Below, in pieces: positions 37,286 through 50,817 of a stretch of DNA of 64,000 nucleotides (positions are counted from its first letter, which is position 1; every line of letters begins with the position of its first letter). The position numbers and the translations under genes were made by a program. This DNA comes from Botryotinia globosa. Taxonomy: Eukaryota > Ascomycota > Leotiomycetes > Helotiales > Sclerotiniaceae. The stretch lies in assembly GCA_014898425.1 (NCBI GenBank), contig RCSZ01000013.1:248001-312000 (forward strand). Reading direction: 5' to 3'. The notes below the pieces were generated by a model. That model was given only the letters and a program-made list of their open reading frames with translations, did not search any database and was not told the origin of the DNA.

Positions 37286-39416
37286 ATGGGAAACAGTTCT
37301 GGAAAGCCGGTGAACTTCGAAGATGAAGGTATGAATGCAATTTGCTTGTTGGAGCTTTCAGTGGCGAGAGAGAATGTGCTAGGAATGCCTCTTGGTTCCC
37401 GCCATCATCCCACCACCACGAGTACCTTGGCTGACATATGACCTCTTCACGATAGTGAGCCTCAATCATTTTCGACTTCTGCGAGTGGTTGGAAAGGGTG
37501 CTTTTGGAAAAGTAAGGATAGTAGAGAGGAAGGATACCGGATTGACGTTTGCGCTCAAGTACATTCGCAAGGATGAGGGTTGGTGATACTTAATTCCAAT
37601 CTTGAACGACTACTAACACCTGAAAACACAGTCGTTCGACAAGAAAGCGTGCGGAATATTATTCGAGAACGACGAATGCTGGAGCATCTAAATCACCCAT
37701 TTATTTGTAACTTGCGATATAGTTTTCAAGACATTGAGTACATGTACGTTGATTGGGATCTGGACCTGGCTCTAGACCTGGACCACAAGCACTCACTAAT
37801 CTTTCCACACACAGGTATCTCGTCGTCGATTTAATGAACGGGGGCGATTTACGATTCCACATTTCGAGAAAGACCTTCACCGAGGAAGCTGTGCAATTTT
37901 GGATTGCCGAACTTGGGATTGCCTTAAAGTACATACATAAGCAGGGTATCATACATCGGGACGTCAAGCCTGACAATGTTTTATTGGATTCCGAGGGACA
38001 TATTCATTTAGCAGATTTTGTTTGTCCTCCCCAGAACACGTCCCGAGCATGAACACAACGCTAACATGCTGCAGAATGTTGCATCGGATTACACTTCACA
38101 CAGACTCCTCACTAGCAAATCTGGCACTCTAGCTTATCTCGCACCAGAAGTTTACAAAGGATGTGGATATGGACCGGGCGCGGATTGGTGGTCACTAGGA
38201 GTACTGTTCTACGAATGTATTTACAACAAGGTATCATTCGACTCATTTTCAATATCCCGTCAACCCCACTTTTCACTTTTCAGTTCTAACCCATGTATTC
38301 AGAGGCCCTTTGAAGGTAGCACACAGACAACTCTCGCAGCACAGATAACCAAAGCTTCGCCGAACTTCCCAATCACAGCACCGGCCGTCTCGATGCCATG
38401 TTTACATGCCATTAGCTCAGCTCTCGAAGAGGATCCAGCGAAGCGCATGGGCTCAGCCGGATTCGAAACTTTTACCGATAACCCTTTCTTCAGACCCATA
38501 GATTTCGAGGCACTCGAGAGAAAGGAGATAGAGCCAGTTTTCGTTCCATCCAGCGAAAAGACGAATTTCGACGCTACGTATGATCTCGAGGAGTTACTGT
38601 TGGAGGAAGCACCTTTAGAAGCTCGGGCACGTCGACAAAAACCACGCGAGGCACTCAAGGAGGATGCGACCGAGAAGGAAATCAAGGAAGAAGAACTCCA
38701 CAAGATGATTGAAGCTCAATATACGACATTTGATTACACCAAGGCAGCGTATGACAGGTTAGCACTCTCCTGCAACTCGTTTCCCCTTATGCTAACGCGA
38801 TACTCTCAGGTACAACGAAGGTGGTGATCCAAATTCCCCGCCTCCAGTGACCCAATATGCTGGCCCGTCGACTCCCGCGTCACACACTTCTGATGAATTT
38901 CCAAAAGCTACTCTCACGCGCTCTTTATCTAAGAATCGCAAGAGAGCAGCTTCGCGGTCCCAACCATCTTCACGTTCTGAATCACCATCGAATAGTGCAA
39001 ATATTCCCCCCGTTCCAAACTCGCAAATGCCTGGCTCTCAACAACCTTCTCAAAATACTAGCCCTGTGTTGGGACCGCCTCGTTCCGTCCCTCATTCACA
39101 TTCACCAAGTGCCACCAAAACACCCTTGTCACCGTATCAACAATCATATAACCGCCCTCATCGTCCTGGTGGAATCCGCAAGGAATCACAAGGTGGTGGT
39201 ATGCAAGTGGTCTTGGGCGAGACTGGAAGTTGGTCAGAATTGGCCAAGCAAGATGCAACCCTACCCGCAGATGCTAAATTGGTAGAAGCGCATGCCAAGC
39301 CAACTGGTATGCTGGGATTCTTATCTCGAAAGAAGGGTAGAGGACACAGTCCCAAGCCACAGGAGAGGGGTATCTTGGGAAAGGAAGGTGCAAGAGTTAT
39401 TATAAGCCAAGGTTGA
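37286..39416 (+). CDS. YANK/STK32-type AGC serine/threonine kinase
   Basis: This protein kinase is predicted to be membrane-associated; substrates are unknown. Seven exons are inferred: 37286-37328, 37456-37578, 37632-37743, 37815-38019, 38075-38230, 38303-38757 and 38810-39416, giving about 566 aa; all junctions keep frame. The start MGNSSGKP fits N-myristoylation of Gly2. The kinase domain runs from about residue 20 to 280: GKGAFGKV glycine loop, FALKYI lysine, [10 protein letters not shown] catalytic loop, LADFN in place of DFG, and [12 protein letters not shown] instead of DFG is normal for this family (human STK32A-C). The DFN motif is split by intron 38020-38074. An acidic segment and a Ser/Pro-rich, probably disordered tail follow. 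Introns 2 and 4 use less usual donors (GTTGGT and GTTTGT), chosen because they restore the conserved protein. The gene lies alone between two gypsy copies. Confidence 0.93.
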
Positions 39417-40685
39417 AAATGTATTGAATCAGAATGATTCGATGAGACATTTCCATCCTATTGGTACCTATTTACGAATTTTCGGTACACGATTTCCTTT
39501 GGTGCGATCAATGTACATTCATTGCATTCGTTGCATTTTCAGGGGGGGGGGGGGCAAGCGGGAGTTGTATCACTTTTATTCTACCCGATCATACGTACAC
39601 GGCTTCCTCACTACTCGAGCATGCTGGACTTTTAATTTCTTTTTCTACAGATTTCCTTTGTTCATGACAGATATGCTGGAGCAATTATAAACTCCATGTG
39701 GTTTTTTTTTCTCACGGAGAGGGAGATGTAAATATTAAAAGAGAAGCGATCGAATAGGCATCTGCCTTGCGACCAACGATCGGTACTTGAAGCGAACGAA
39801 AGACTCGAACTCGATACTGAGATACGATTTTCATAGGACTAAATATGGAGGTGCTTGTGGAATGGAAATGATCTCTAGGATTGGGTTTGCGTTACGTTTT
39901 ACTTTTGAGGGTTGGGGGAAGAGGAGTGATGAACTAAGTTGGGATAGGACGAGACGAGATGGATACCATTTGGCGAGGGAACCTGAGATTGCAATCTTTA
40001 GGATATGCGAATGCGGTATATGGATAGAGGATATTCCTGGGGATTGGAATTGGTGATGGGTATGGTATGGATATGATGGTTGATAGGATATGATCGGGTA
40101 GGGTAGGGTAGAATAGAATTGGATTGATTGAGTTGAGTTGGATGGAGATAGAATATGGAATGGATAGGTGGATGGGATGGAATGGGATAAGATGAGATGA
40201 GTTTGAGTGCTTTTGTAGATATGATACCAAGATGAAATATAAAACATCTTTCTCTCTTTTTCTATTTTGCTCTTTTATATAATGATTTTAACTTTGAATT
40301 TGACTTTGACTTTAATATCGACTGGAATTGTATGATTATATGTATATGTATATATATGTATTTATATATATTGAATTGACTTAGTAAGAGAGTATATTAA
40401 ATTCAATAGTATTATAATTCACATCTATTTTCTTCGTATAAAGAGAATATTATGAAGCTATATATATATTTTATTTCATACATACACTTTATATATAAAT
40501 GAGGAAGAAAATAATATATTCTCTATTATATATTTCAAGAATATATAAAAGAGAGAAAAGAAAGAGAGGAATCTTCTCATTTGATTTTATTCTAAATGTT
40601 TTTGTTTTATCTTGTTTTGTTTTATCTTGTTTTATATTTTGTTTTATATTTATTAGATTAATGAAAGAGAGGAAGAAAGAGAGAG

Positions 40686-40716
<31 letters not shown>

Positions 40717-40734
40717 AAGAAAGAAAGAGAGAAA

Positions 40735-40783
<49 letters not shown>

Positions 40784-41101
40784 GAAAGGGAATTGTAGAT
40801 TATATATATATTCAAATAAGATTATGTATATATATACTAATGATATTTATTTAAAAGATATTTGATAATATTTCATGATATAATAATATAATATTATAAT
40901 AGTATTATATTTATAATTGATTTAATTTAATTTATATAGCTATTGTATTAATTAGATTAGAATAAAATATTTGGTTATTAATCATATTAGATTAATAAAT
41001 TATATTTTTATTTATTAGCTCAGAATATAAATAGTCAATCGAATATTTCTGGAATTATAAAGAATCAATCATTTAATAATTATTAAAAAATTAATATTAA
41101 T
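39417..41101. other. 3' flank of the kinase gene and entry to AT-rich block
   Basis: No gene is seen. A G-run lies at 39,541-39,552. GGATA/GGTAG-type purine-skewed simple sequence fills 40,060-40,200. From about 40,240 the composition becomes AT-rich. Confidence 0.7.
40662..40790. repeat. (GAAA)n purine tract
   Basis: About 130 bp of GAAA with GAGA interruptions. The Lys/Arg/Glu frame over it (and the Phe/Leu/Ser frame opposite) is an artefact of the repeat. Confidence 0.93.
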
Positions 41102-41106
41102 AAAAC

Positions 41107-41256
41107 TGTCACGGCGCTAACTATATTGCCTTTGTGCCTTAGGCACAAACCCTTAGTGTACTCTTAGTATGCCCTATTTCCTATAATAGAGCCTCAACCT
41201 TTTATAATATTTAGAACCCTTATAATACAATATAAATCTTTACCTATACTCTAACA
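41107..41256 (+). repeat. 5' LTR of gypsy copy 3
   Basis: 150 bp; the outer part is well preserved and the inner part AT-shifted. Confidence 0.95.
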
Positions 41257-41699
41257 ATTTATATTATCTATTTAGAAACTATTATAGTTTCATTTTAAAA
41301 ATATTTATTCAAATTATACTTCAATTACTCTGATTATTCTAATCTTATTAAAGTTACAATCTGATTATATTGATTGAATTTATTATTAATCTATTATAAA
41401 TAATTTTGTTATTTTTCAATAAAGTTATTTGATTGTATTAAAATATATCTATATTGATTTATTATTGAGAATTTTATAAAGATATTTTGTAGTTATAAAA
41501 ACATTAGAAATAATTAACCAAGTAATTGTATTTAATCTATTTTTATAATTCTTTTTTTTGAATTATATTATTGATTTTATTGAAGTTGATATTTTTTTAT
41601 TTATAGATTTATTTAATAATCCAAATATTATATATTTTGTAATTGCTCAAGTTATATTTATTTTAATCGAAATAATTACAACTTTATTATAAAAACAAA

Positions 41700-44600
41700 T
41701 TACTATAGTATATATTTAAGTTAACAAAATTCAATTACAAATTATTGAATTATAAGATATAATTGAGATATTAAAGATTGCTATTTATAATAATCTAAAA
41801 ACTCTATTTTGTTGAAGACATTTTATTTCTTTTGAGAAGTTTAATGATAATAAGTAAAATATTATAAAATATTAGAATTAATATATAATATTTTGTAGTA
41901 TAATTAATCATTATTTAATTATAGATTATAAAAACGAGTTAGAATTCTAATGGATTATATTTCTTATTAATTTATTTTTTGATTTGGTTTATATAAATAA
42001 TCAAATATATTTTGATATAATTATAAATAATCTGTGCGATTTTGATTTCTAGTTTTCTAGATAGTGTATTGTAGTAAGTATTTGGGGCGAGTTGAATAAA
42101 CAATATCAAATTCTTAATCTTTTACAAAAAACCTTTATAGATTATAATAAATATAAAATAAGAAAAACTTTATTTAGTAATTTCATTATTAAATTCAAAT
42201 AATTTATTATCAAATATAGGAAAATTGTTGAATAATAAGTTATCAATTTTAAATTCAAGATTTTTTAAAAGTTGATTAATATTTTAATTAATTGTTTTAA
42301 CAAATCTTTTATTATTAATATTGATATATAGATAATTTAATAACAAGGTATTTATAATAATTTAGAAAAAAAAACTTATTTTAATAATCAATATAAAAGT
42401 TAGAATATTAATTTCAATTGTAATTAATTAAGATATTATAATAAGAAGTTAACTCTAATTATAGTTTTTTTTGTATTAAAATCATTTAATAATTCTATAT
42501 AATTAGATATTATTTAATAAAATTAATATCTCTCACTCTATTATATTTGAAAATAATATTTTGATTTTAATTTCTATTTTTATTATAAAAAACTAAGTTA
42601 TATTAAAAACAATTATAATAAAAAACAAATTAATAATATAAAATATAATATTAATATTAATATAGAATATAATTTTTATATTAATTGCTTTCTTATAGCT
42701 AATCAATATTAAAGTTTTAAATTCTATTATAATATTATTAACTTTTTATATCAAAGCTTATTTCTATCTATCAATTGTTTCCCAGTTATATTATTATATT
42801 ATACTTTATCAATTCCCTTTAGCTTTGTTTAAAGGTTTGATCTAAAAGGATATATTAAGAGATCTATTTATTCAAAAAAAAAATAGAAGTTTAATTCTTT
42901 AATTTAATATATTAAAAGATTAATCTCAATTTATAATTATAAATTGAAATTCTTTGTAGGAAATTTACCTTTGTAGATTAAAAGATCAATTATATCTAAA
43001 GATCTTTTATATTTTAGAATAATAAATAATAAATCTTTTAAAATCTCGACAAAAATCTCCCTTGCGTTTAATATAACCATCCCATTTATTAATCTTATAG
43101 ATAGTAAAGTTGTAAGTTATAGTTTTATTAATAAAAAAATTGTTTTTAAATTTCAAATATTTATATATCCCTTTTCCTATATTCATTACCTACTTCTAGT
43201 TAATGGGAAGTTCTTTAATATTTTTTTTCGGTATATACTCCTGAATATATAAATCAATAATTATTAAAAGATTAGTTTGTTTTATATTACCATCCTATTA
43301 ACTATAAATCCAATAATTCTTGATCTTTTTTAACTTTAATATTATAAGCTAATTATCAATTGGTTAATAATAACATTTAAATTCGTATTTATATATTATT
43401 TGAGATATTATTATTCTATTAATATTATGGCAATTATTGTTTCTAATATATTTGATAATTATAAGATAATTTTGTCAAAAAGTAGTAAAGTTATATCAAT
43501 CGATTTCAAATTACCTTTATAAAAATTCATTTCAAGATTAATTTTTATAAAAAATATTATTAATAAAAAATTTAAAGTTAAGTTTTTATTACTCCGAAAT
43601 CAATCAATAATTCTCGAATTTATTAAGGCTTTAGATATTCAAAGAAATCTTGATATTATTAATCTCGAAAACAATAAAAATAAAAAATTTTATTATATTT
43701 ATTATATTAATAATAAAACGGATACTTGAGTTAGGATAATTTTCAATTGTTTATTCTTAAAACCAGCTTTAATTTGATTTATTATTAATTCCAGAAAGTA
43801 TAAAAGATTATTATAAAATCAAAATACTTTATCCTCACTATTATTATTACTATTAAATCCCTCAAACAAGCCATTCAATATTATATAAAGCATTCATCTT
43901 GAAATATAAAATATAAAGTTTTTTATAGCTAATAGTTTTATATAATTTTATAAGAATAATAATATTTATATTATAAAAATGTTTTAGGATGAATTAAATA
44001 AAATCTATAATCTATATTATATAATAATTGAGAATTCTATTTAATTGTATTGAGGTTTAATGAATAATGATATTAATAAGTTTATGGAAAAAATAAATCA
44101 ATCTATTTCTTTCATATTAGAAATCCAAGATAAATTGCTTCCCTAGTTTTATAATCTATACCTAGGATTTCTACCCTTTTTTGTTAATAAACTTTTATTA
44201 TAATATTCGTAGGATTATAAGATTGAGATTATATTAGATAAAGAATTATTATATAACAAAAACCATCCAATATTCTTAATTGAACTTTAAATTGTTTATA
44301 AATAGCTTAATAATAATCTAAATAAAAGATTTATTCGAAAATCTTATTTCCAATTGACTACTTTATTTCTCCTAGCTACTAAACCAAAAGAAAATATTTG
44401 AATTTATTAAGATTATTGGGGTTTAAATGATATTATTATTAAAACCTGATATTTTTTACTATTAATTAAAGAAACTCTTAATATTTTATATTATATTAAA
44501 ATCTATATTAAATTTAATATCATTATTATCTTCAACAAATTACAAATTACAAAGAATTATAAATAGAAAATCGCTTTTATTATTTGTTTCAATTTATTTG

Positions 44601-47200
44601 AATTATTAATAATATCTTTCGGATTTTGTAACACATTAGCCTTATTTCAGAATTATATTAATTATATTCTCTTCAATCTTTTGAATAGGATTTATATAAT
44701 ATATTTAAATAATATTTTGATTTATTCCGAAAATATTATAAATTATAAAAGATATATTCACAAAATTATTTAGTAATTAATTGATATCAAATTACAAATC
44801 GATATCAATAAATACAAATTCGAAATAAAAAGAATCAAATACCTTGGTTTAATTATTACCTTAAAAAATATAAAAATGGATTTGAAGAAAATTGATATTA
44901 TATTTAATTGAAAATTATTAATTAAATTCAAAAACCTTTAGTGTTTTCTTAGATTTGCTAATTTTTATTAATATTTTATTTGCAATTTTTTTAAAATCAT
45001 AGAGCTCTTTAATTACCTCCAAAAAAAAAGAGTATAAAGCTAAAACTTTAAACAAAAAAATGTTTTTATAATATTAAAGAATATTTTCTCCTTTATTCTA
45101 ATCTTTATTATATTTGATTATTATTATTATATAATAATCAAAATTGATACTTTTGATTGAATTATAAATAATATTCTTTTGTAATATAATAATAAGGGAA
45201 ATCTATATTTAATAGTATATTTTGTATTAAAATATAATATTATTAAATATAATTATAAGATCTATAATAAAAAACTTCTAGTGATTATAAAATTATTAAA
45301 GAAATAAAAACTGGAATTATATAGTATTTAGAAATTATTTGAAATTATTACCAATTATAAAAACCTTGAATACTTTATATTAATAAAGATACTAAATCAA
45401 TGATAAACTAGATAAGCCGAATTCTTATTGGGATTCAATTTTTATATTATATATCGATTTGGTTATAAGATTATTCATCTCAACATTTTGAGCCATAAAA
45501 TTGAAAACTATTTAATATATGCTAATCCTAACAATAATTGAATTAAGAATTATTTATAAATAATCTTTTTAGAATGAATATTTAATATTATTATATTCAA
45601 GGATATTATTCAATAAGTAAATAGCGATTTAAATCTAATTGTAATTTTAATAGGTATAATTATTCTTAATATCAATAAATTAATTAATAATCTCATTAAT
45701 AAAGTATATAAATTATTCAAATTAATTACAACTATATATACAACACTTCGAAATCTTTTTATTTATTATTAGCTATTAGATATTTGAAAGGATCTTTAAA
45801 TAGTTTTATAAGATTATAAATTAATTAATAATAAAATGTTTTATTGTAATCACCTCTTTGTTCCTTTTTTTGCTAAATTTTGTATATAGATTATATACTA
45901 TATATATTCAATTAGATTAATTGAATATTCAGATTATATCAAAATTATTGATCTCATTTTTTATATATATTAATAACTCAATATATCTAGGGAAATTGAG
46001 ATATTTGTATAAATTTGCTAATTCTATTTTCATATTAAAACTTTTTGTTTTATTACATCTAGATTCCTTGAATCCTTATTAATATTATTTTATTCCTGAT
46101 TAAATATCTTTATTAATTATATTATATTGTTATTAATTAATAAATATTATAAAAAGAAATATCAATATATTATTATAATTGTCTATTATCTAATTAAAAT
46201 ATAATATTTTATATTAATAGTAAGGCTATTCATAGAAAAACTTGTAAATCGATTTATTGAAAAGATATATTGTTTATATAGCATTTTTAATAATATTATA
46301 TCCAATAAAAGCTTTCAATTTATCTTTAAATTCTGAAAATATTTATTCAAATATTTATTGATTATTTTGAAACAATCTTTTTTATTTTATTTCAAATTTG
46401 ATAATCAAATAGAAAGAATTAATATTATAATTAAATAATATCTTTATACTTTTATAAATTTTTATTAAAACAATTAATCTGATTAATTTTTATTTGTAAA
46501 ATTTATATTAAACAATATTATATTAAAAACTATTAGTATATCTCTGTTTTTTGTTAATTACAATTATTATTTATATTTCGAAATTGAACTATCTATATTA
46601 ATTTTATTAAATCTATTATATTAAAGAAAACAAGAATTTCTCAAAACTAATGAGATTACAAATAGATTTAATTTTATTCTAATTAAGCTCAAAGTGCTTA
46701 TAATTTAATCAATCCAAAAATATAAAGATTATATTAACAAAACTTGTATTAATACTCTCTTTTATAAAAAAAATAATAAGGTATAAATTAATATAAAAAA
46801 TATAAAAATTAATTACCCAATAAAAAAAAGTGATAATAAATAAAATAGCTTTTATAAAATCCTTAAAGTTTATAAACAAACCTATTTATTACAACTTTCA
46901 ACCAACTTCAAGATTTTTCCAATATTTTACAACTCATTGCTTCAATTGTTTTATTATTTATCAGAATTACTAGGCTAAGATATTATCAATATTATTAAGT
47001 TATATAGAAATCAAGATTAAGTTTTTGAAAGAGATAACAAAATATATAAGAAAATTGAATAATAGAAATTCGAAAAGATTTTTGATTATTATAATAAACA
47101 CAATTTCTATTATTATATCAAATAGAAATACTACCCATTATTATAATAATCAATTAAAAACCTTTAAAACCAAAAGAAAATAATTATTGTATTTCATTTA
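41700..47200 (+). pseudogene. Decayed gag-pol of gypsy copy 3
   Basis: Same order as copies 1 and 2. The protease motif reads DSK near 43,099-43,107. The reverse transcriptase box reads YLNN at 44702-44713. The chromodomain-like tail lies at about 47,039-47,170. Stops are dense and there is no functional frame. Confidence 0.88.
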
Positions 47201-47549
47201 ATACACCCAAACAAACTAAATCCGCCCACATAGATTGGATTCAAAAAGCTCACTACCTCAAATATTACTACATTAAAAATAACTTTTAAATAAAAATTAA
47301 ACAAATCGAAAAAAATTCATTAATTAATTATTATCTTAAAAACAATTTGCTTTAACCCTATAATAGAAATTAAAATATTCTAATATTATTTCAAAAGATT
47401 TTAGATTTTTATTTGATTAATCTTACTATTTATTTAATATAATAATAAACTAACCTATTGAATTGATTTCCTATAACTTTATCAAAAAATAATAAAATTA
47501 ATCTATACCTTAACTTACTTAAAATAAACAAACTTTAAAAGAGAAATAT

Positions 47550-47699
47550 TATTACAACACCAACTATATTGCCTTCATACTTTAAATACGAACCCTTAGT
47601 ATACCCTTAGTATACCCTACTTCCTATAATAGAACCTCAATCTTTTATAATATTTAGAACCCTTATGATACAATATAAGTCTTTACCTATACCCTGACA
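47550..47699 (+). repeat. 3' LTR of gypsy copy 3
   Basis: 150 bp; inner half RIP-altered, outer end CCCTGACA. Confidence 0.95.
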
Positions 47700-47704
47700 A
47701 AAAC

Positions 47705-49316
47705 TTAATTTTAAAATTATCAATTTGATTTATAATTAATTTATATTTAATAATATAATAAAAAGAAATACTTATATAATTATAATATCGAAACTTTAAT
47801 TTTTTTTTATAAATAATTAAATATATTCTGAACTCATCAAAATATAAAATTAATTTCAAATAAAATCTAATATTTTTTTTAATATAATTTCTTATTGAAA
47901 TTATTAAATTCTTTTTAATATATTTCCTATTATTAAATTCTAATATTATCTAACTAAAGACTTTTTCGAATTATAAGAGAATATTCAAATAGATTTTAAA
48001 TTCTATATTTATAAATTAAAATGTTTATATTATTTTAAATTATAAAATATTAATTAGTTTATAAAACTATCTTCAAATTTATATTCAGATAGGTTTTTTA
48101 CTTATAAGATAATATCATCTCATCAAATTAATACAATATACTAAAACTATGATACATTTATATCTAATTCTAATTATATAAAAGAAATTGAAAAAAGAAA
48201 TAAAAACCTAAGTCGAATATCTTAATTTCGAGTTACTCCTTTTTCAGACTATTTTAAAAATTCATATTATATAATATTAAAATATTAATTATTCAATAAT
48301 TATTTAATATTATAATAAATATTTAAAGATATACTTTTATTGTTATTATTAGAATATCCTATATTAATTTCATAATCTTTTGATTTAATTTACATCTTTC
48401 CAATATCTTTAATCTTAAAAAACTTCAAATTTGAATTAATTTTTATCTTACAGTAATCGTACACTTCTATTTGGTCGATCTCAAAAATACACCTAAATAC
48501 ACTATTTTATTAATTTTTAGAAATTAGATTATTATTCTTTTGAATAGTTTTTCTTAGAATAAATTCAATAATTTAATTATTTTTATATAAATAATATTTA
48601 TAATAAAATTTTCCTTTTTTTTTAAGAATTAATAGATATAATATATATTTTTAAAATTTTCTTATCAAAAAGTTCTTGAGAATTCGCTTATTTTAGCTAT
48701 AATTTCTAATATATTAAAAATTTAAAATATTAAATAAATATTTTATAATATATTAAATTTCTAAAAATAAAATAAATAGTTTTTATCAAAGAAAATATAA
48801 AAATAAATAAATTGATATAATTATTTCAAAAATAAATATATAATTTTCTTTAAAACTAAATATACTTAAATAATAAGTTTTAATGCAAAATGATTATCGA
48901 CCAAATAGAAGTGCCCTAGTACTGTATATCTTTTCTTAGAAATAGTTTACTTTAATTTATATTTTATTTATTTTATTCAAAAGAGAGATGTTAAAGATTA
49001 TATAGAAATATAAAGAATATATTAGTCATTTTTATTAAAATTCTAAATATTTTTTAGTTTTTGTAAAAAAACCTTTTAAAATAATAAAAATTCTCAAAAT
49101 CCTATGGATTTAATTAGTTAATAGGCCCTTATTAAGCGACAGAGCTCATTTTCAGCTGTCTAGGGGATAGATAATACACGGCTCAAATATACATATTCAT
49201 TCATTCATTCATTTATTCATCAATAGGTCTATATATACCTGATACCCAGTACACTCCGCTCAACCGGACAATCGACCTCCCTAATCTGACATCTAATATC
49301 TAATCTACTCCAAGAT
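47705..49316. other. AT-rich spacer and 3' flank of the MFS gene
   Basis: No gene is seen. It contains the TIR element at 48451-48924. Composition changes sharply at about 49,135, where a sequence similar to 33524-33554 marks the border. The 3' flank of the MFS gene follows. Confidence 0.7.
48451..48924. mobile_element. 474-bp MITE with CAGTA termini
   Basis: The left end CAGTAATCGTACACTTCTAT and the inverse right end CAGTACTAGGGCACTTCTAT match over about 24 of the first 29 positions through TTTGGTCGAT. Both ends are flanked by TA (48449-48450 and 48925-48926). The interior is AT-rich with no coding frame. This fits a non-autonomous Tc1/mariner or pogo-type element. The termini stayed GC-richer than the interior. 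Confidence 0.75.
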
Positions 49317-50817
49317 CTAACTCTCCCTAACAAATCTATAAAAAATCCCACTAATAGCTACTAACAAACCTCCACATACTAAAAACACTCCTCGTCGATA
49401 TTCTTCCCCCTCTCTCACGAGCGCCAGACTCACTACGACAAAGATATTCAATGGAACTCTCAATGCACCATAGATTCGTGCTCGAACACCATCTTCTATC
49501 CATTTCCCCTTGAGGGATCCCACGGATGGGAAGTACATACCGACCATTGCTTCGAACATGCAGAAGGCGTAGAAGGTGTAATGTTGATTTTCAGTGAGGA
49601 GGGGAAAGAGGAGGGAGATGGAGGAGATGGCGAAGATGATTGTGAGGAGACGGGTTTGAGTGAGAGAAGGGAAGGTGGAAGAGAGTTGGGTGAAGGTTAG
49701 GGAACCGAGCATGACCGAGGACATGAATGAGGCGAAGATCATGCCGAGAGGGAGGGGTGGGGAGGAGGGAGATGGTTGTGTGGATTTGAGAAAAGGGGTC
49801 CAGAAGAAGACGAAGAGGTACATGCTACCTTCGAAGAAACAGGAAGCGAGACCGAGAGTGAAGATTCGCGGGTTGGTGAAGATTAAACTGAGGGCGGAGG
49901 TTGTGGGAGGGGGGGATTTGGCGTTGGGTGAGGTTGGGGAAGTTTCGGAGGTGCTAGAGGTGCCAGAGGTGGACTTTTGGGCTTTGGTTGCACTATCGCC
50001 GTAATTTTCGGTCTATTGGAAATATGGTCAATTAAGGACGGAGACTTCTCTATGAGTGGAAGATCTTACCCAATATATAGTAATGATATATGCAGAAACT
50101 CCCAAAAGACATGCAGAAGCCATAAATGGCATTCTTCTATCATCTGTAATCTGAACCAACCATTCGCTAAAAACACCTGACAAGATAGCCATGACACTAT
50201 TTAAAGTAGACATAACTCCAAACAAACTATTCAAACTCATTCCAGATTTTTGTATATTCCTCTTATGATATTCCGTAACCATCCAACTTTCAAAAGCACT
50301 AAACATCAAGCTTGTACTCAAACCTCCAAAGATTCGGCCAACAAACAGGATCGGAGTGCTAGGAAAGATGGTTGAAAAACACGAAAGCGAATAGGTAAGA
50401 CAGAAGACGAGACATGCTAATTTGCGACCATATTTATCTGCGAATGATCCGACAAAGTATCCTGATATGCCACCAGATAGAAAGCCAGTGGTGAAGAGTA
50501 ATGCTACGATTTTCTCATCAAGCCCAAATTGATCTTTGTAAAGACTGTAAACGTAGGGACCTATTTGAATGTTAGTAATGTGATAATTGTCTAATTGAGA
50601 GAGAGATATTACCTTGAAGCCAATCTGATGCCATCACAAGACAATAGACAGTAAGGAATAATTTGGTGAAGCGGCTTGCTTCTGCCTTTGCTCGAGGGGT
50701 AGCTACATTATTGTTTTTCCTATCTTCTGTGGACTTTTCTTTTGTTTGATATTGTCGCCATGTAAGAAGACCACATACTGATATCAATACCAGGAATGCG
50801 CCATCATAGAAATTCAT
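49317..50817 (-). CDS. MFS transporter, MFSD5/molybdate-anion transporter-like
   Basis: This is a membrane transporter of the MFS_5 (MFSD5-like) group, whose characterised members carry molybdate; the substrate here is not shown. Exons on the minus strand are 50817-50613, 50560-50070 and 50012-49317, giving about 463 aa. Introns 50612-50561 (GTAATA...TAG) and 50069-50013 (GTAAGA...TAG) keep frame. The N terminus MNFYDGAFLVLISVCGL is transmembrane helix 1. SDWLQGPYVYSLYKDQFG spans the first junction and is a hallmark of the group. FADKYGRK is the MFS loop 2-3 motif, and GRIFGGLSTSLMFSAFESWM lies in helices 4-5. A Ser/Thr/Pro-rich cytosolic loop (about residues 235-260) splits the two six-helix halves. 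The gene is divergent from PAN2. Confidence 0.88.

Larger units (their letters stand above)
41107..47699 (+). mobile_element. Ty3/gypsy chromovirus copy 3 (full length, RIP-inactivated)
   Basis: The 6593-bp element has 150-bp LTRs (41107-41256 and 47550-47699) and a perfect target duplication AAAAC (41102-41106 and 47700-47704). The 5' LTR starts TGTCACGGCGCTAAC; the 3' LTR starts TATTACAACACC. Confidence 0.96.

Noticed and set aside
40489..40815. Lys/Glu-rich and Phe/Ser-rich frames on opposite strands
   Set aside because: They are translated GAAA repeat.
49660..50004. 114-aa plus-strand frame
   Set aside because: Antisense shadow of the MFS gene's third exon.
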